Assembly (NCBI GenBank): GCA_016756855.1
Contig: JAESPD010000039.1
Coordinates: 1 to 34,523 of the forward strand
Direction of reading: 5' to 3'
DNA from: a gamma proteobacterium endosymbiont of Lamellibrachia anaximandri
Lineage (GTDB): Bacteria; Pseudomonadota; Gammaproteobacteria; Chromatiales; Chromatiaceae
DNA length: 34,523 bases
A program made the translations under genes and the position numbers. The notes under the pieces are model-generated. The model ran no database searches and was not told the DNA's origin. It worked only from the letters and a program-made list of their open reading frames with translations. This document shows positions 14,813-23,085 of this stretch, one piece after another. Numbering within the stretch: position 1 is the stretch's first letter; each line of letters starts with the position of its first letter.

Positions 14813-16270
14813 TCAGGCCCGTTTTCTACGGCGTACGAAACCTAAAGCACCAAGACCAAAGCCAAACAGAATCAGCACCGAAGGCTCAGGGGCAGTTACC
14901 GGCGGTACAAACACGGTAATTGGATTCTGACTCATGCCGACAGCACCGGAACCGGTAAAGGTGAGTCCGGTGATGAAGGCCGTGGGATCCGTCGGGTCGA
15001 GCATCTCGGCGATTTCGATACCAAGGATACGGAAACGGTCGACACCGCCGACACCGAAATCATAGCTCGCGCCCGCAGCCCAACCTGCTGACACCAGTAC
15101 CCAGTCCGTACCGTCCCAGGTGTAGATATCAAACAGATCATCACCGATGCTGGGCAGCAATACTGTCTGAAAGAGAGGCATGGTGGCTGGGTTGTCGATC
15201 TGGTAGTCATAACCCACAGCAACGTCGGGGTCGATAAAGATGGGTTGGCCCACGACAACATTAAAGTCGAAGTCCCAACCATCCTGGCTCTCAACAGGCA
15301 TCAGCGGGTTTACCGGAGTCGCACCAGGCGGTTCACCGTTGCGAATGGCGAATACCCAGAGTCCGGGGGTATCGGGGCTGACGTTACTGGTGTTTTGCAG
15401 TTCCAGCACATCGGGACTGAAAGAGCCGGGCAGGGCGAGGAAGTTGGTGTTGTCGCCGGCATCAAAACCTGCCTGCGCCTCGGTGCCGCCCAGACCGTCA
15501 GTGCCACCGCTGGCGTCACCGGTGGTCCACTCGAGCTGGTCGTAACGGAACTCGATATCAAAATCACCATCGTTGCCAGTCTCGGCCGATACGTCTCTCA
15601 ACACCAACTGAAAGTTGTTGGTTTTGGAGGTATCGGCAGGAAAGAAACCAACCTGATCCCAAGTGACGACTACGGTACTGTCGTTTGGTGAAGCAACCCA
15701 GACATTGTTCGGTTCGGTATCAAAAGTACCGCCGGGACCGTCAATACCTCCCTCGAAAAATCCAGCCAACTCCAAAGCGTCGTCCAGGAGGATGTAATCC
15801 ACACCATCGAAGGTGGATACGGGTATGCCGAGATCACCAGGAAAGATGGGGAGCTCGGACACTGGAACAAATTCCTGGTCAAAACCATTGGGATTGAATA
15901 TTTCGGTCGGCAGCAAGTCCGGATCGAAACCATCACCGAATTGGCCATCACGACTGGTATCCACATCGCCCCACCAAGGCGCAATCATAGGCTGGTTCGC
16001 AACCGGGAAAGGATCAGGTGTGTAGGATGAGATTGGATTATCGAATGAGATGTTGCCGTTGTTGTTGATGAAGAAAGAGCTGAACTCATTCCCGTAGAAA
16101 TTGATGTTGAACGGAAGATCCAGCAGATTGCTGGAACCGTCGTCATTCGGCAACATTGCCTGGTCACCATAACCGCGAGTTCCACCCAGGCCATCGATCA
16201 ATTCTATTGCCTGTACAGATGTGGTGATACCGAATGCCAGCAATCCTATTGCCAGTTTTCTAAGATGCAT
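14813..16270 (-). CDS. Nidogen-like PEP-CTERM protein
   Basis: A 485-residue exported protein. The signal peptide is 1-21 (MHLRKLAIG to VQA). A nidogen (NIDO)-like beta domain spans about 40-270, with FNINFYGNEF, FFINNNGNISFDNP, MIAPWWGDVDT and a late VVVTWDQVGFF. The extreme C-terminus is a textbook PEP-CTERM sorting tag: APEPSVLIL, a hydrophobic helix with GFGLGALGF, then RRRKRA. Such proteins are processed by an exosortase, often in organisms making exopolysaccharide, and are anchored or released at the surface. No exosortase is in the window. AGGGAGA precedes the ATG, and a sigma-54 promoter lies about 80 bases upstream. The ligand is unknown; adhesion or matrix roles are inference. Confidence 0.9.
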   Translation of the reverse strand: MHLRKLAIGLLAFGITTSVQAIELIDGLGGTRGYGDQAMLPNDDGSSNLLDLPFNINFYGNEFSSFFINNNGNISFDNPISSYTPDPFPVANQPMIAPWWGDVDTSRDGQFGDGFDPDLLPTEIFNPNGFDQEFVPVSELPIFPGDLGIPVSTFDGVDYILLDDALELAGFFEGGIDGPGGTFDTEPNNVWVASPNDSTVVVTWDQVGFFPADTSKTNNFQLVLRDVSAETGNDGDFDIEFRYDQLEWTTGDASGGTDGLGGTEAQAGFDAGDNTNFLALPGSFSPDVLELQNTSNVSPDTPGLWVFAIRNGEPPGATPVNPLMPVESQDGWDFDFNVVVGQPIFIDPDVAVGYDYQIDNPATMPLFQTVLLPSIGDDLFDIYTWDGTDWVLVSAGWAAGASYDFGVGGVDRFRILGIEIAEMLDPTDPTAFITGLTFTGSGAVGMSQNPITVFVPPVTAPEPSVLILFGFGLGALGFVRRRKRA

Positions 16271-16349
16271 TGTTATTTTCTCCCTAGTACGCAGATGGAC
16301 TAATTTTCAGCGTGTCCTGATTGTTTAAGCACTTCGAAGGAGAAACATA

Positions 16350-16365
16350 AGCAAAAAACGGGCCA
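16350..16365 (-). promoter_or_regulatory. Sigma-54 promoter of the PEP-CTERM gene
   Basis: The minus strand reads TGGCCCGTTTTTTGCT, matching the -24/-12 consensus TGGCACG-N4-TTGCW at all but one position. Exactly 10 bases lie between the invariant GG and GC. Transcription would start near 16339, leaving a leader of about 70 bases. Sigma-54 control of PEP-CTERM genes through the PrsK/PrsR two-component system is known in other bacteria; neither regulator is in this window. Confidence 0.8.
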
Positions 16366-16419
16366 GGAATATTTTTCCTATATAGAACAGCACGTAAAGA
16401 GGGTTCTAGATTACGCCAT

Positions 16420-16447
16420 GTAAATAACTGTAAAGTTTTTCGACGGC
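16420..16447 (-). promoter_or_regulatory. Possible activator-binding site (TGTAAA direct repeat)
   Basis: On the plus strand TGTAAA-TAAC-TGTAAA is followed by GTTTTTCGAC, about 60-80 bases upstream of the sigma-54 box. The repeated half-sites, 10 bases apart, are placed where an enhancer-binding protein would act. Identification rests on position and repetition only. Confidence 0.35.
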
Positions 16448-16606
16448 AAAACCTTCATTTCGGCAAGCCATAAATTAGAGAGTAGTTAGAGTGATTTGAA
16501 AGCAGCCGCGGCCTTGCAAGCAAAAATATGCTCACCCCGGAGCATTCACTGGAAGATGGGCGACAATCTATTAACTATTTGATTTAACAAAAAATATTAA
16601 TCAGCA

Positions 16607-16693
16607 GATTCATATTGACGTTTTCAGCGCAACGAAATCGAACGAGATGCTGGCGTGTAGAAGAACGCCTTTCCCTTTTTATCAATATGAATC
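16607..16693. repeat. 12-bp inverted repeat in a gene-free stretch
   Basis: GATTCATATTGA (16607-16618) and TCAATATGAATC (16682-16693) are perfect inverted copies 63 bases apart. The 16271-16776 gap contains no convincing ORF. The repeat-bounded segment might be a small MITE-like remnant, a small-RNA gene, or a protein-binding region. Confidence 0.45.
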
Positions 16694-16776
16694 AACGAAA
16701 GGATTTCTGATGAACCCGGCTAAAAAACTGTGTAAAAAAGACCGACAACTTTAAATCACCTTGACTCTCTGCGAGA

Positions 16777-17280
16777 TCAAACCCCGGCAACTTCGCGCAG
16801 GTATTTGAAGAGCTTGCGAAAAGCAGCCGGTGGCTTCTCTCTCTCCCGCTCCTTTTTCACTGCCTGGATCAACTGCCGCAGATGTTGACGGTCAGCCGCG
16901 GGGTATTCGGCCAAAAACTCGCCAAAGACACTGCTGTCGCCCGCAATCAGTTGATCGCGCCAACGTTCAAGTTTATGGAAGCGCACCACACCCGCCTGGT
17001 GCTTGTTTTCGATCTCATCGATCACCTGCTCGATGGCATCGAGATCCTCGTGGCCCAGCAGCTTACCAAGCCGCCGCATGTGACGGCGGCGGGCAATGTG
17101 AGACTTGATGCGCTTGGCTTCTTCCAAGCCATCCAGTAAAACTGGACTCAGAGGCATCCGATCCAACTCTTTTTTGGAGAGCTGGGTCAAGCGCTCGCCC
17201 AACTTCTGCAGCGCCAGCATCTCCCGTTTGATCTCGCTCTTGCTGGGGCCGAGATCCTCTTCCTCATCAAAATCGTTCAA
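16777..17280 (-). CDS. darP: DarP (YjgA), ribosome-associated protein
   Basis: A 167-residue protein of the YjgA/DUF615 family, somewhat shorter than E. coli YjgA (183). It is all-helical and strongly charged: PSKSEIKREMLALQKLGE near 12-29, IARRRHMRRLGKLL near 61-74, and an R/K-rich C-terminus with FRKLFKYLRE. DarP promotes late 50S ribosomal subunit assembly. The start is a TTG at 17280 whose TTGA overlaps the recJ stop; no suitable ATG lies nearby, so translation is probably coupled to recJ. The recJ-darP pairing suggests one minus-strand operon. Confidence 0.9.
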   Translation of the reverse strand: MNDFDEEEDLGPSKSEIKREMLALQKLGERLTQLSKKELDRMPLSPVLLDGLEEAKRIKSHIARRRHMRRLGKLLGHEDLDAIEQVIDEIENKHQAGVVRFHKLERWRDQLIAGDSSVFGEFLAEYPAADRQHLRQLIQAVKKEREREKPPAAFRKLFKYLREVAGV

Positions 17281-18998
17281 CTCGTTAATTGGATATACTC
17301 CACTATCAGCTGGGGCGTTATCTGTCCCCGGTATTCATTGACATCGAGCCGGTACGCCAGCCGCACCTGCCCGGGCAATTTCCCCAGATCCGCCTGATTG
17401 AAGGCGATGGCATCCAGACTCTCATGTCCGCCCATGGGAGCAAGACGCAGTTTCAGATGGCGTTCACCGACCACACGCTGCTGCCGTACATGAAAGGTTC
17501 CATCGAAGGTTGGCTCTGGAAAGCCCTGTCCCCAGGGACCGGCAACCCTGAGCTGCTGCGCAAGATCCAGGTTGAAATCCGTCGCATCGAGCGCTCCGTC
17601 GGAAATCACCTCCCCCACCAGCCTGGAGGAATCCAGCAAAGCTGCCGCTTCGCGTTCGAAGGCCGCTTTGAAGCGGGGCAGATTTTCCTGTTTCAGGCTC
17701 AGGCCCGCAGCCATGGCATGACCACCAAAGCGATCGAGCAGGCCTGGATCGGCGGCAGCGATACGGTCGAGCAGATCGCGGATATGCAAGCCGGGCACCG
17801 AGCGGGCGGAGCCCTTCAACATACCCTCACCGCCATCGGCAAAGGCGATCACCGGCCGATGATACTGCTCCTTGATACGGGAGGCCAGAATACCTATCAC
17901 CCCCTGATGCCATTCCGCACGGAAGAGACAAAGCCCGGTGGGCAGTTTGCCCTCGGTAGTGAGATGGAGCTGTTCCAGCGCCTGCAGCGCCTGTTCCTTC
18001 ATCTCCTGTTCGATCTCGCGGCGGGTCTTGTTGAGCTGGTCCAGTTCGGCAGCCATGCGGCGAGCCAGAGTGTGATCATTGGTGAGCAGGCACTCGATGC
18101 CCTGCCCCATATCTTCGAGGCGGCCTGCGGCGTTGAGACGGGGTCCCACTGCAAAACCCATATCGGAGGCCACTACACGATGCAGGGAGCGACCGGCAAG
18201 CTCCAATAGCGCCTGGATTCCCGGTCGGCAGCGACCGGCACGGATACGCCGCAGCCCCTGCTCCACCAGAATGCGGTTATTGCGGTCCAGGGGCACCAGA
18301 TCCGCCACCGTACCCAGCGCCACCAGATCGAGCCACTCAGCCATGTTCGGCTCGGGCAACCCTTTGGTTTTGAACCAATTCGTTTCTCGCAGACGACTGC
18401 GCAAGGCGGCCATCACATAGAAAATGACACCCACACCCGCCAGATTCTTACTGCCAAAACCATCACCCGGCTGGTTGGGATTGACGATAGCCGCTGCGCC
18501 GGGCAAGACTTTACCCGGCAGGTGGTGATCGGTCACCAGTACCGGAATACCCAGTTCCGCCGCCCGTGCGACACCCTTCAGACTGGAGATTCCATTGTCC
18601 ACGGTGACAATCAGATCCGGCGACCTTTCAGCCGCCAGCTCGACGATTTCCGGTGTCAGACCGTAGCCGTATTCGAACCGGTTTGGCACCAGATATGATA
18701 GCCGCTGGCCGCCAAACGCCTGCAGCGCCAACAGGGAGAGTGCGGTACTGGTGGCACCATCGGCATCATAGTCACCCACGACGAGAATGTGTCCGCCCTT
18801 TTCCAACTGCAGATGCAACAGGTCGACTGCCGCATTCACACCGAGAAGAGGGACCATCGGCAGCAGCCGATCCAGACCCTGCTCAAGATCCACATCCGTG
18901 GTCAGACCTCTCGCCTGATAGACCCGGCGCAAAACAGGATGAATGTTGGCGGACAGGTTACTGCTTTTGGAGACGGTAGGGCGACGAATGATCTTCAC
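17277..18998 (-). CDS. recJ: Single-stranded-DNA exonuclease RecJ
   Basis: A 573-residue 5'-3' ssDNA exonuclease, full length (E. coli 577). DHH-family motifs in order: VVGDYDADGATST (73-85), VTVDNGISS, VTDHHLPG, NPNQPG, GFAVGPRLNAAGRL, then the DHHA1 part with EWHQGVIGILASRI and FGGHAMAAGLSL, and a C-terminal OB-like domain. RecJ acts in RecF-pathway recombination, mismatch repair and base excision repair. The start is GTG at 18998. It is divergent from batD across a short gap and is followed by darP with a 4-base overlap. Confidence 0.96.
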   Translation of the reverse strand: MKIIRRPTVSKSSNLSANIHPVLRRVYQARGLTTDVDLEQGLDRLLPMVPLLGVNAAVDLLHLQLEKGGHILVVGDYDADGATSTALSLLALQAFGGQRLSYLVPNRFEYGYGLTPEIVELAAERSPDLIVTVDNGISSLKGVARAAELGIPVLVTDHHLPGKVLPGAAAIVNPNQPGDGFGSKNLAGVGVIFYVMAALRSRLRETNWFKTKGLPEPNMAEWLDLVALGTVADLVPLDRNNRILVEQGLRRIRAGRCRPGIQALLELAGRSLHRVVASDMGFAVGPRLNAAGRLEDMGQGIECLLTNDHTLARRMAAELDQLNKTRREIEQEMKEQALQALEQLHLTTEGKLPTGLCLFRAEWHQGVIGILASRIKEQYHRPVIAFADGGEGMLKGSARSVPGLHIRDLLDRIAAADPGLLDRFGGHAMAAGLSLKQENLPRFKAAFEREAAALLDSSRLVGEVISDGALDATDFNLDLAQQLRVAGPWGQGFPEPTFDGTFHVRQQRVVGERHLKLRLAPMGGHESLDAIAFNQADLGKLPGQVRLAYRLDVNEYRGQITPQLIVEYIQLTS

Positions 18999-19175
18999 GG
19001 TGTAAAATAGTGGTCAGTGAGAACGGTAAGTATAAGTGAGAGATACGTATGGAGTCATCGTTATCGAACTCCGAACCATATTCCTGGTCTGAAAAACAAG
19101 TGCGGGAGTATGTTAAGCGCCGATGAGCGCTGCAACACGCCTCTCCTGCGAGTCATCAACCAACACTTTGAAATC

Positions 19176-20930
19176 ATGATGCAGTTTCCATTTTTTCTCA
19201 GATATCCCCTTTACCGATCTGTCATTCTCACCCTGCTGCTGTCGGCAGGCAGTTCGAGCGCCTTGGGCGAGGTAACCACACATCTCTCCCGATCCACCAT
19301 CTCGGCGGACGAAACCGTCTCCCTCACTATTCAGATTAAAGGGAAAAACGAAGCAAAACCCGATCTCTCCGTACTCGACGCCGAGTTCGAGATCCTGGGG
19401 CGCTCCCAGCAACAGAGTATCAGCGTAATCAACGGCAATGTATCGCGCAGCCGTGGGCTCAATCTGACCTTGCTGCCAAAAACCACCGGCAGTCTGGGGA
19501 TACCGCCGATTGCCGTCGGCAATGAAACCTCGGCGCCACTGAGACTCCAAGTAAGCGAGGGGACGGGCGAGAGCAACGGCGTACCGGGTTCCGATGTCTT
19601 TATCGAACTGGAACTGAATGAGGCCAGCGCCTATCTGCAGCAGGAGATCATCCTGACCCTGCGGCTCTTCATGGGAGAGGGGGTGCGGGGTGAACAGCTC
19701 TCCGATCCAAAATCCAACCTGCCGGACACCGTCATCCAGCGTATCTCGGAAACCCAGTACAAGACCCAACGGGCCGGAGAAAACTATCAGGTGGTGGAGC
19801 GGCGGTATGCGGTCTTCGCCTATCAAAGCGGCCAATTGAAACTCGATGGTGTGCGTTTCTCAGGACGCAGAGGCGGACGCGGCGGTTCCATCTATGATCT
19901 GCTCAACACTCCGTTTGGCAACCAGAAGGTGGACCGGCACATCTATCGCGCCGTCTCTGATGCCGTGAACATCGACATCAAACCGATCCCGGCGAACTTC
20001 AATGCCCGGCACTGGTTACCGGCGAGGAATCTGCAGCTTGTTGAGACTGGTTTGGCCCGGAATAACCAGCAGATCGCGGGTAAACCCCTGACCCGTACTA
20101 TCATGCTCTTTGCCGACGGCGTGACATCTGCTCAACTACCCGCCATCGATATGAATCTGCCGGAAGGCGTTAAGCAGTATCCCGACAGACCGGAGATGAA
20201 AGACAATCTCTCCGGCGCGGGCATCACAGGCAGTCGCCAGAACAAGGTGACATTGGTGGCAGCGAACCCCGGAAACTACGAACTGCCGGCCATCGAGATT
20301 CCCTGGTGGAACACCGAGACGGATCAAATGGAAACCGCTCACCTGCCTGCACGCAACATCGAAGTTCTGGGGGGCGCTGCCTCAGTTCCACCACCACTCC
20401 CCAAACGAACCGGATCCCCGGCGACAGCAGGTGAAGCAGCTGCCAACCTGCCGGTCACTCCAGAGTCAACCGACAACCCGTTGACCCACTGGCTCATTTG
20501 GGTACTGGCGCTTGGCTGGATCACCACCCTGGTGGTATGGCGCATGAGTCGTCATCGATCAAAACAGCGGACTGCGACACCAGCGGCAGTCGATCCTGCA
20601 GAAGCCGTACGGCGTCAGTCGGTCGAGGAGGCTATCAAAACACTGGAGGATGCTTACTGTGATCAGAACCGGGATGCGGCAAGGGATGCCTGGCTGAGAT
20701 GGGGGGAGCTGCGCTGGCCGGAGAAATCTCCAGGCAATCTCAATCGGTTGTCACACCGCTGTCCCAAACGGGTTGCCGAGGCGATACTCGCGCTGGATCT
20801 TACCTTTTACAGCCAGGACGAGCGTAGCGATTGGGTCAAGTTCGACCCCGGAGCTTTACGTAAGAAGAGCGTCCTCTCCACGAGCATGATACGAGAACAG
20901 CAGGCAGCCCTTACACCGCTCAATCCCTGA
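19176..20930 (+). CDS. batD: BatD-family protein
   Basis: A 584-residue exported membrane protein. A signal peptide spans about 1-30 (hydrophobic SVILTLLLSAGSSSALG). Immunoglobulin-like beta domains follow; HLSRSTISADETVSLTIQI near 33-51 is typical of the BatD N-terminus. A single TM helix (LIWVLALGWITTLVVW) near 440-457 precedes a cytoplasmic helical tail. BatD belongs to the Bat (aerotolerance) system together with MoxR, BatA and BatB, and is thought to work at the cell envelope. Here none of those partners is adjacent. A GTG at 19017 would extend the frame but adds no sensible sequence, so the ATG before the signal peptide was used. Confidence 0.85.
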   Translation: MMQFPFFLRYPLYRSVILTLLLSAGSSSALGEVTTHLSRSTISADETVSLTIQIKGKNEAKPDLSVLDAEFEILGRSQQQSISVINGNVSRSRGLNLTLLPKTTGSLGIPPIAVGNETSAPLRLQVSEGTGESNGVPGSDVFIELELNEASAYLQQEIILTLRLFMGEGVRGEQLSDPKSNLPDTVIQRISETQYKTQRAGENYQVVERRYAVFAYQSGQLKLDGVRFSGRRGGRGGSIYDLLNTPFGNQKVDRHIYRAVSDAVNIDIKPIPANFNARHWLPARNLQLVETGLARNNQQIAGKPLTRTIMLFADGVTSAQLPAIDMNLPEGVKQYPDRPEMKDNLSGAGITGSRQNKVTLVAANPGNYELPAIEIPWWNTETDQMETAHLPARNIEVLGGAASVPPPLPKRTGSPATAGEAAANLPVTPESTDNPLTHWLIWVLALGWITTLVVWRMSRHRSKQRTATPAAVDPAEAVRRQSVEEAIKTLEDAYCDQNRDAARDAWLRWGELRWPEKSPGNLNRLSHRCPKRVAEAILALDLTFYSQDERSDWVKFDPGALRKKSVLSTSMIREQQAALTPLNP

Positions 20931-20953
20931 GCAGGATGGAGTACGTACGCTAA

Positions 20954-21292
20954 CTACTCCTCCTCCCAACCGCCGTAATCGAAGGTGATCTCCTCTCCAT
21001 TGTTGATGTCCCTGAGGGCAAAGAGGTCGAAACCGTCAAATTCTGCATTACCCTCATCTTCGTGATTCAGGTAACGCAGCAGGTTGCGGCCGCTGCGGCC
21101 CACCGGTTCCTCCTCATCTTCAAACACCCACAATACATAGGTGCCGTCCCGCTTGGCAGTCGGACCTTCATAGGTGCCTATCTGCTGACCTTCGTTGATA
21201 TCCACTTTGGCGAAGAGCCCTGTACCGTGGATCGTTGAGGGTGCCTTAAAGACCAGGTTACCCAGTCGTTGTTGTTTTTTCCTGCCAGCCAT
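20954..21292 (-). CDS. SET-domain protein lysine methyltransferase
   Basis: A 112-residue minimal SET protein. STIHGTGLFAKVDI near 18-31 is the SET-N motif. LRYLNHEDEGNAEF near 71-84 corresponds to the RxxNHSxxPN motif of the SAM/knot region, with NH kept but H-S replaced by H-E. EEITFDYGGW is the C-terminal ELTxDY motif with the catalytic tyrosine. The post-SET cysteines are absent. The frame extends upstream to 21388, but the ATG at 21292 has a GAGAGA site and starts a family-like N-terminus. It overlaps the upstream small gene by 35 bases. The protein substrate is unknown. Confidence 0.8.
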   Translation of the reverse strand: MAGRKKQQRLGNLVFKAPSTIHGTGLFAKVDINEGQQIGTYEGPTAKRDGTYVLWVFEDEEEPVGRSGRNLLRYLNHEDEGNAEFDGFDLFALRDINNGEEITFDYGGWEEE

Positions 21293-21500
21293 CTGATTCT
21301 CTCTCGATTGGACACGCATCACCGTAAACTGCCATGATCGCTTCAAGCTCTCTGCGTACGGCCTTGCGTGCAACTTCGTCCAGATCACGGATCTCCGGTA
21401 ACACTACGCCCTTAGTCAACAGTTTGACCTCCTCGCGCACGGCAACACACCCCTTCAGGCAAAGTTGCTCCACACAATCATCGATCTCCTGTCGCCCCAT
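21258..21500 (-). CDS. Small conserved protein upstream of the SET gene
   Basis: An 80-residue protein with cysteines at about 9, 14, 18 and 62 and a helical, charged middle (LPEIRDLDEVARKAVRRELEAIMAVYG). Its reading frame runs 35 bases into the SET gene, suggesting co-translation. I recall similar small ORFs beside SET genes in related bacteria but cannot name a family. The clustered cysteines could bind metal or be redox-active. The ATG at 21500 lacks a strong ribosome binding site. Confidence 0.5.
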   Translation of the reverse strand: MGRQEIDDCVEQLCLKGCVAVREEVKLLTKGVVLPEIRDLDEVARKAVRRELEAIMAVYGDACPIERESDGWQEKTTTTG

Positions 21501-21650
21501 GTTCAGGTACCGTTAAGCCGCTACAGACGAGAATTATACCGAATCCCGTTCCAATACGCCTGAAATTCGGGAACAATAGCGCCAACTCACCCTCTAAAAT
21601 GCTGAATAACCCAAATTTACTCAATAACTCCAAATATCAAAGGTAGAACA

Positions 21651-22271
21651 ATGCCCTGGATCAGAAGTCTGTTTTTTGTTTTTGCACTGCTCATGCTTCA
21701 AACCGTCTCCGCAGAATGGGGCGAGGGATGGGATCCTATTGAGCCACCGATCCCCACTGCTGCACCTGAGGGCAAAATCGAGGTGGTAGAGTTCTTCTGG
21801 TATGGCTGCCCCCACTGCTATACCCTCGACCCGCTGATGGAGGAGTGGGTGGCCAAGAAACCGGACAACGTTGTGTTCAGACATGTCCCTGCGCCGCTGA
21901 ATCCAAGCTGGACTGTTCACTCGCAATTCTTCTATGCCGCCGAGGCCCTGGGCGTAACGGACAAACTGCATGTACCCCTGTTTGAAGCCCTTCACGACAA
22001 GCGCCGCAAACTGTTCGATAAACAGTCACTTATCGACTTTGCCGTAGAACACGGCGTCGACCGCAAGAATTTTACCGAGGCCTGGAACTCATTCGGCGTC
22101 TTTGTGAAGGTTCAGCAGGCACGTAAACTCTCCCAACGCTTTCAGCTGGACGGCGTTCCCGCTGTGGGTATCAACGGTAAATACAAAACCAGCGCCACCC
22201 TTGCCGGCAGCTATCCGAAGATGTTCCAAGTAGTCGATGAACTGGTGCAACAGGAGTCCCAGTCCAAATAA
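21651..22271 (+). CDS. dsbA: Thiol:disulfide interchange protein DsbA
   Basis: A 206-residue periplasmic oxidase. The signal peptide is 1-21 (ends VSA). Thioredoxin-fold landmarks are EVVEFFWYGCPHCYTLDP with the active site CPHC at 53-56, the inserted helical domain at about 65-150, and the cis-proline loop GVPAVGING near 168. DsbA introduces disulfides into secreted proteins and is reoxidised by DsbB, which is not in the window. The CPHC dipeptide matches E. coli DsbA. AAGGTAG precedes the ATG. The gene is a single plus-strand unit. Confidence 0.95.
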   Translation: MPWIRSLFFVFALLMLQTVSAEWGEGWDPIEPPIPTAAPEGKIEVVEFFWYGCPHCYTLDPLMEEWVAKKPDNVVFRHVPAPLNPSWTVHSQFFYAAEALGVTDKLHVPLFEALHDKRRKLFDKQSLIDFAVEHGVDRKNFTEAWNSFGVFVKVQQARKLSQRFQLDGVPAVGINGKYKTSATLAGSYPKMFQVVDELVQQESQSK

Positions 22272-22316
22272 TGTGTCATTACGGATAACTTAGGAGGCTG
22301 TCAAAAAGCCCAGTTA

Positions 22317-22403
22317 CCACCACGAAGAGCACAAAGGACACGAAGAAAAATCGTTGCTGATTAATTTTTCACCTACGTGCTTTTTAGTGTTCTTCGTGGT
22401 TGG
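22317..22403. repeat. Long-armed intergenic inverted repeat
   Basis: CCACCACGAAGAGCAC (22317-22332) is nearly complementary to GTGTTCTTCGTGGTTGG (22387-22403). The left arm is followed by AAAGGACACGAAG, giving the CACGAAG-type repeats seen in many genomes as dispersed palindromic units. It sits between convergent dsbA and GST genes and may act as a weak terminator. Confidence 0.55.
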
Positions 22404-22425
22404 TCATGGACCTTTAGGACTAAGG

Positions 22426-23085
22426 CTAATTCCCAACCTGCTGCATCAGCCAGGATTCCTTGGCGGAGAAGAAAGCGGTATAACGCTCCTGAAAATCATC
22501 CACCAGCGACCCTTTCACAGAGGGTCTTGCCAACAGACGATCACTCCATGATTGCAATGGCTGTGGCAGTAGTCCTGCCAACTCAACCCTGATCTCCGCA
22601 AGCAGTGCCTGGCGCATAAATAGCGGTGCATAAGCTGCATCCAGCAGAGAAAACACCCCATCTCCATCAAATACGCCCGCTTCAAAAGGCGCCAGCAGAC
22701 GTTCCATCTGGCGTTCCAGATGTGCCAGCCGTTCTTGAAAAGTGGATTCATCTTTCGCCAACACCAGCTCCATCTGATCAACCAGCAAGCCGGAACCGAA
22801 TTCGATCCATGCCTTGTGCTGTGCCCGTCGCAGTGGATCCATAGGGTGCAGGCGAGGCTGAAACACCTCATCCAGATAGTCGATAATGACCGAAGATTCA
22901 AACAGAACCTGATCCTCCACCTCCAAAAGAGGCACTTTTCCCAGCGGGGAAATTGCCTGAAACCACTCGGGAGGATGGGCCAGATCGATATAGGCCACCT
23001 CATATTCGACCGATTTCTCCCTGAGCGCGATAACGGCCCGCTGAACATAGGGACAAAGTACAAAACTAACCAACTTGATCATCAT
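22426..23085 (-). CDS. Glutathione S-transferase family protein (omega/SspA-like)
   Basis: A 219-residue GST. The thioredoxin-like N-domain begins with LVSFVLCPYVQRAVIAL; the active-site cysteine with PYVQR is as in omega-class and dehydroascorbate-reductase-like GSTs. GKVPLLEVEDQVLFESSVII near 49-68 holds the cis-proline and the E-S glutathione-binding pair. The C-terminal helical domain has FSLLDAAYAPLF, the N-capping motif region. A cysteine rather than serine or tyrosine suggests thiol-transferase or deglutathionylation activity. It resembles SspA loosely but lacks ribosomal-protein neighbours (rpsI-rplM), so the sspA name is not used. Confidence 0.82.
   Translation of the reverse strand: MMIKLVSFVLCPYVQRAVIALREKSVEYEVAYIDLAHPPEWFQAISPLGKVPLLEVEDQVLFESSVIIDYLDEVFQPRLHPMDPLRRAQHKAWIEFGSGLLVDQMELVLAKDESTFQERLAHLERQMERLLAPFEAGVFDGDGVFSLLDAAYAPLFMRQALLAEIRVELAGLLPQPLQSWSDRLLARPSVKGSLVDDFQERYTAFFSAKESWLMQQVGN

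Noticed and set aside
17289-18209. 306-codon ORF antisense to recJ
   Set aside because: It is a shadow of recJ, which has all catalytic motifs.
19017-19175. 5' extension of batD from a GTG
   Set aside because: The extra residues are not signal-peptide-like; a good signal peptide begins at the ATG at 19176.
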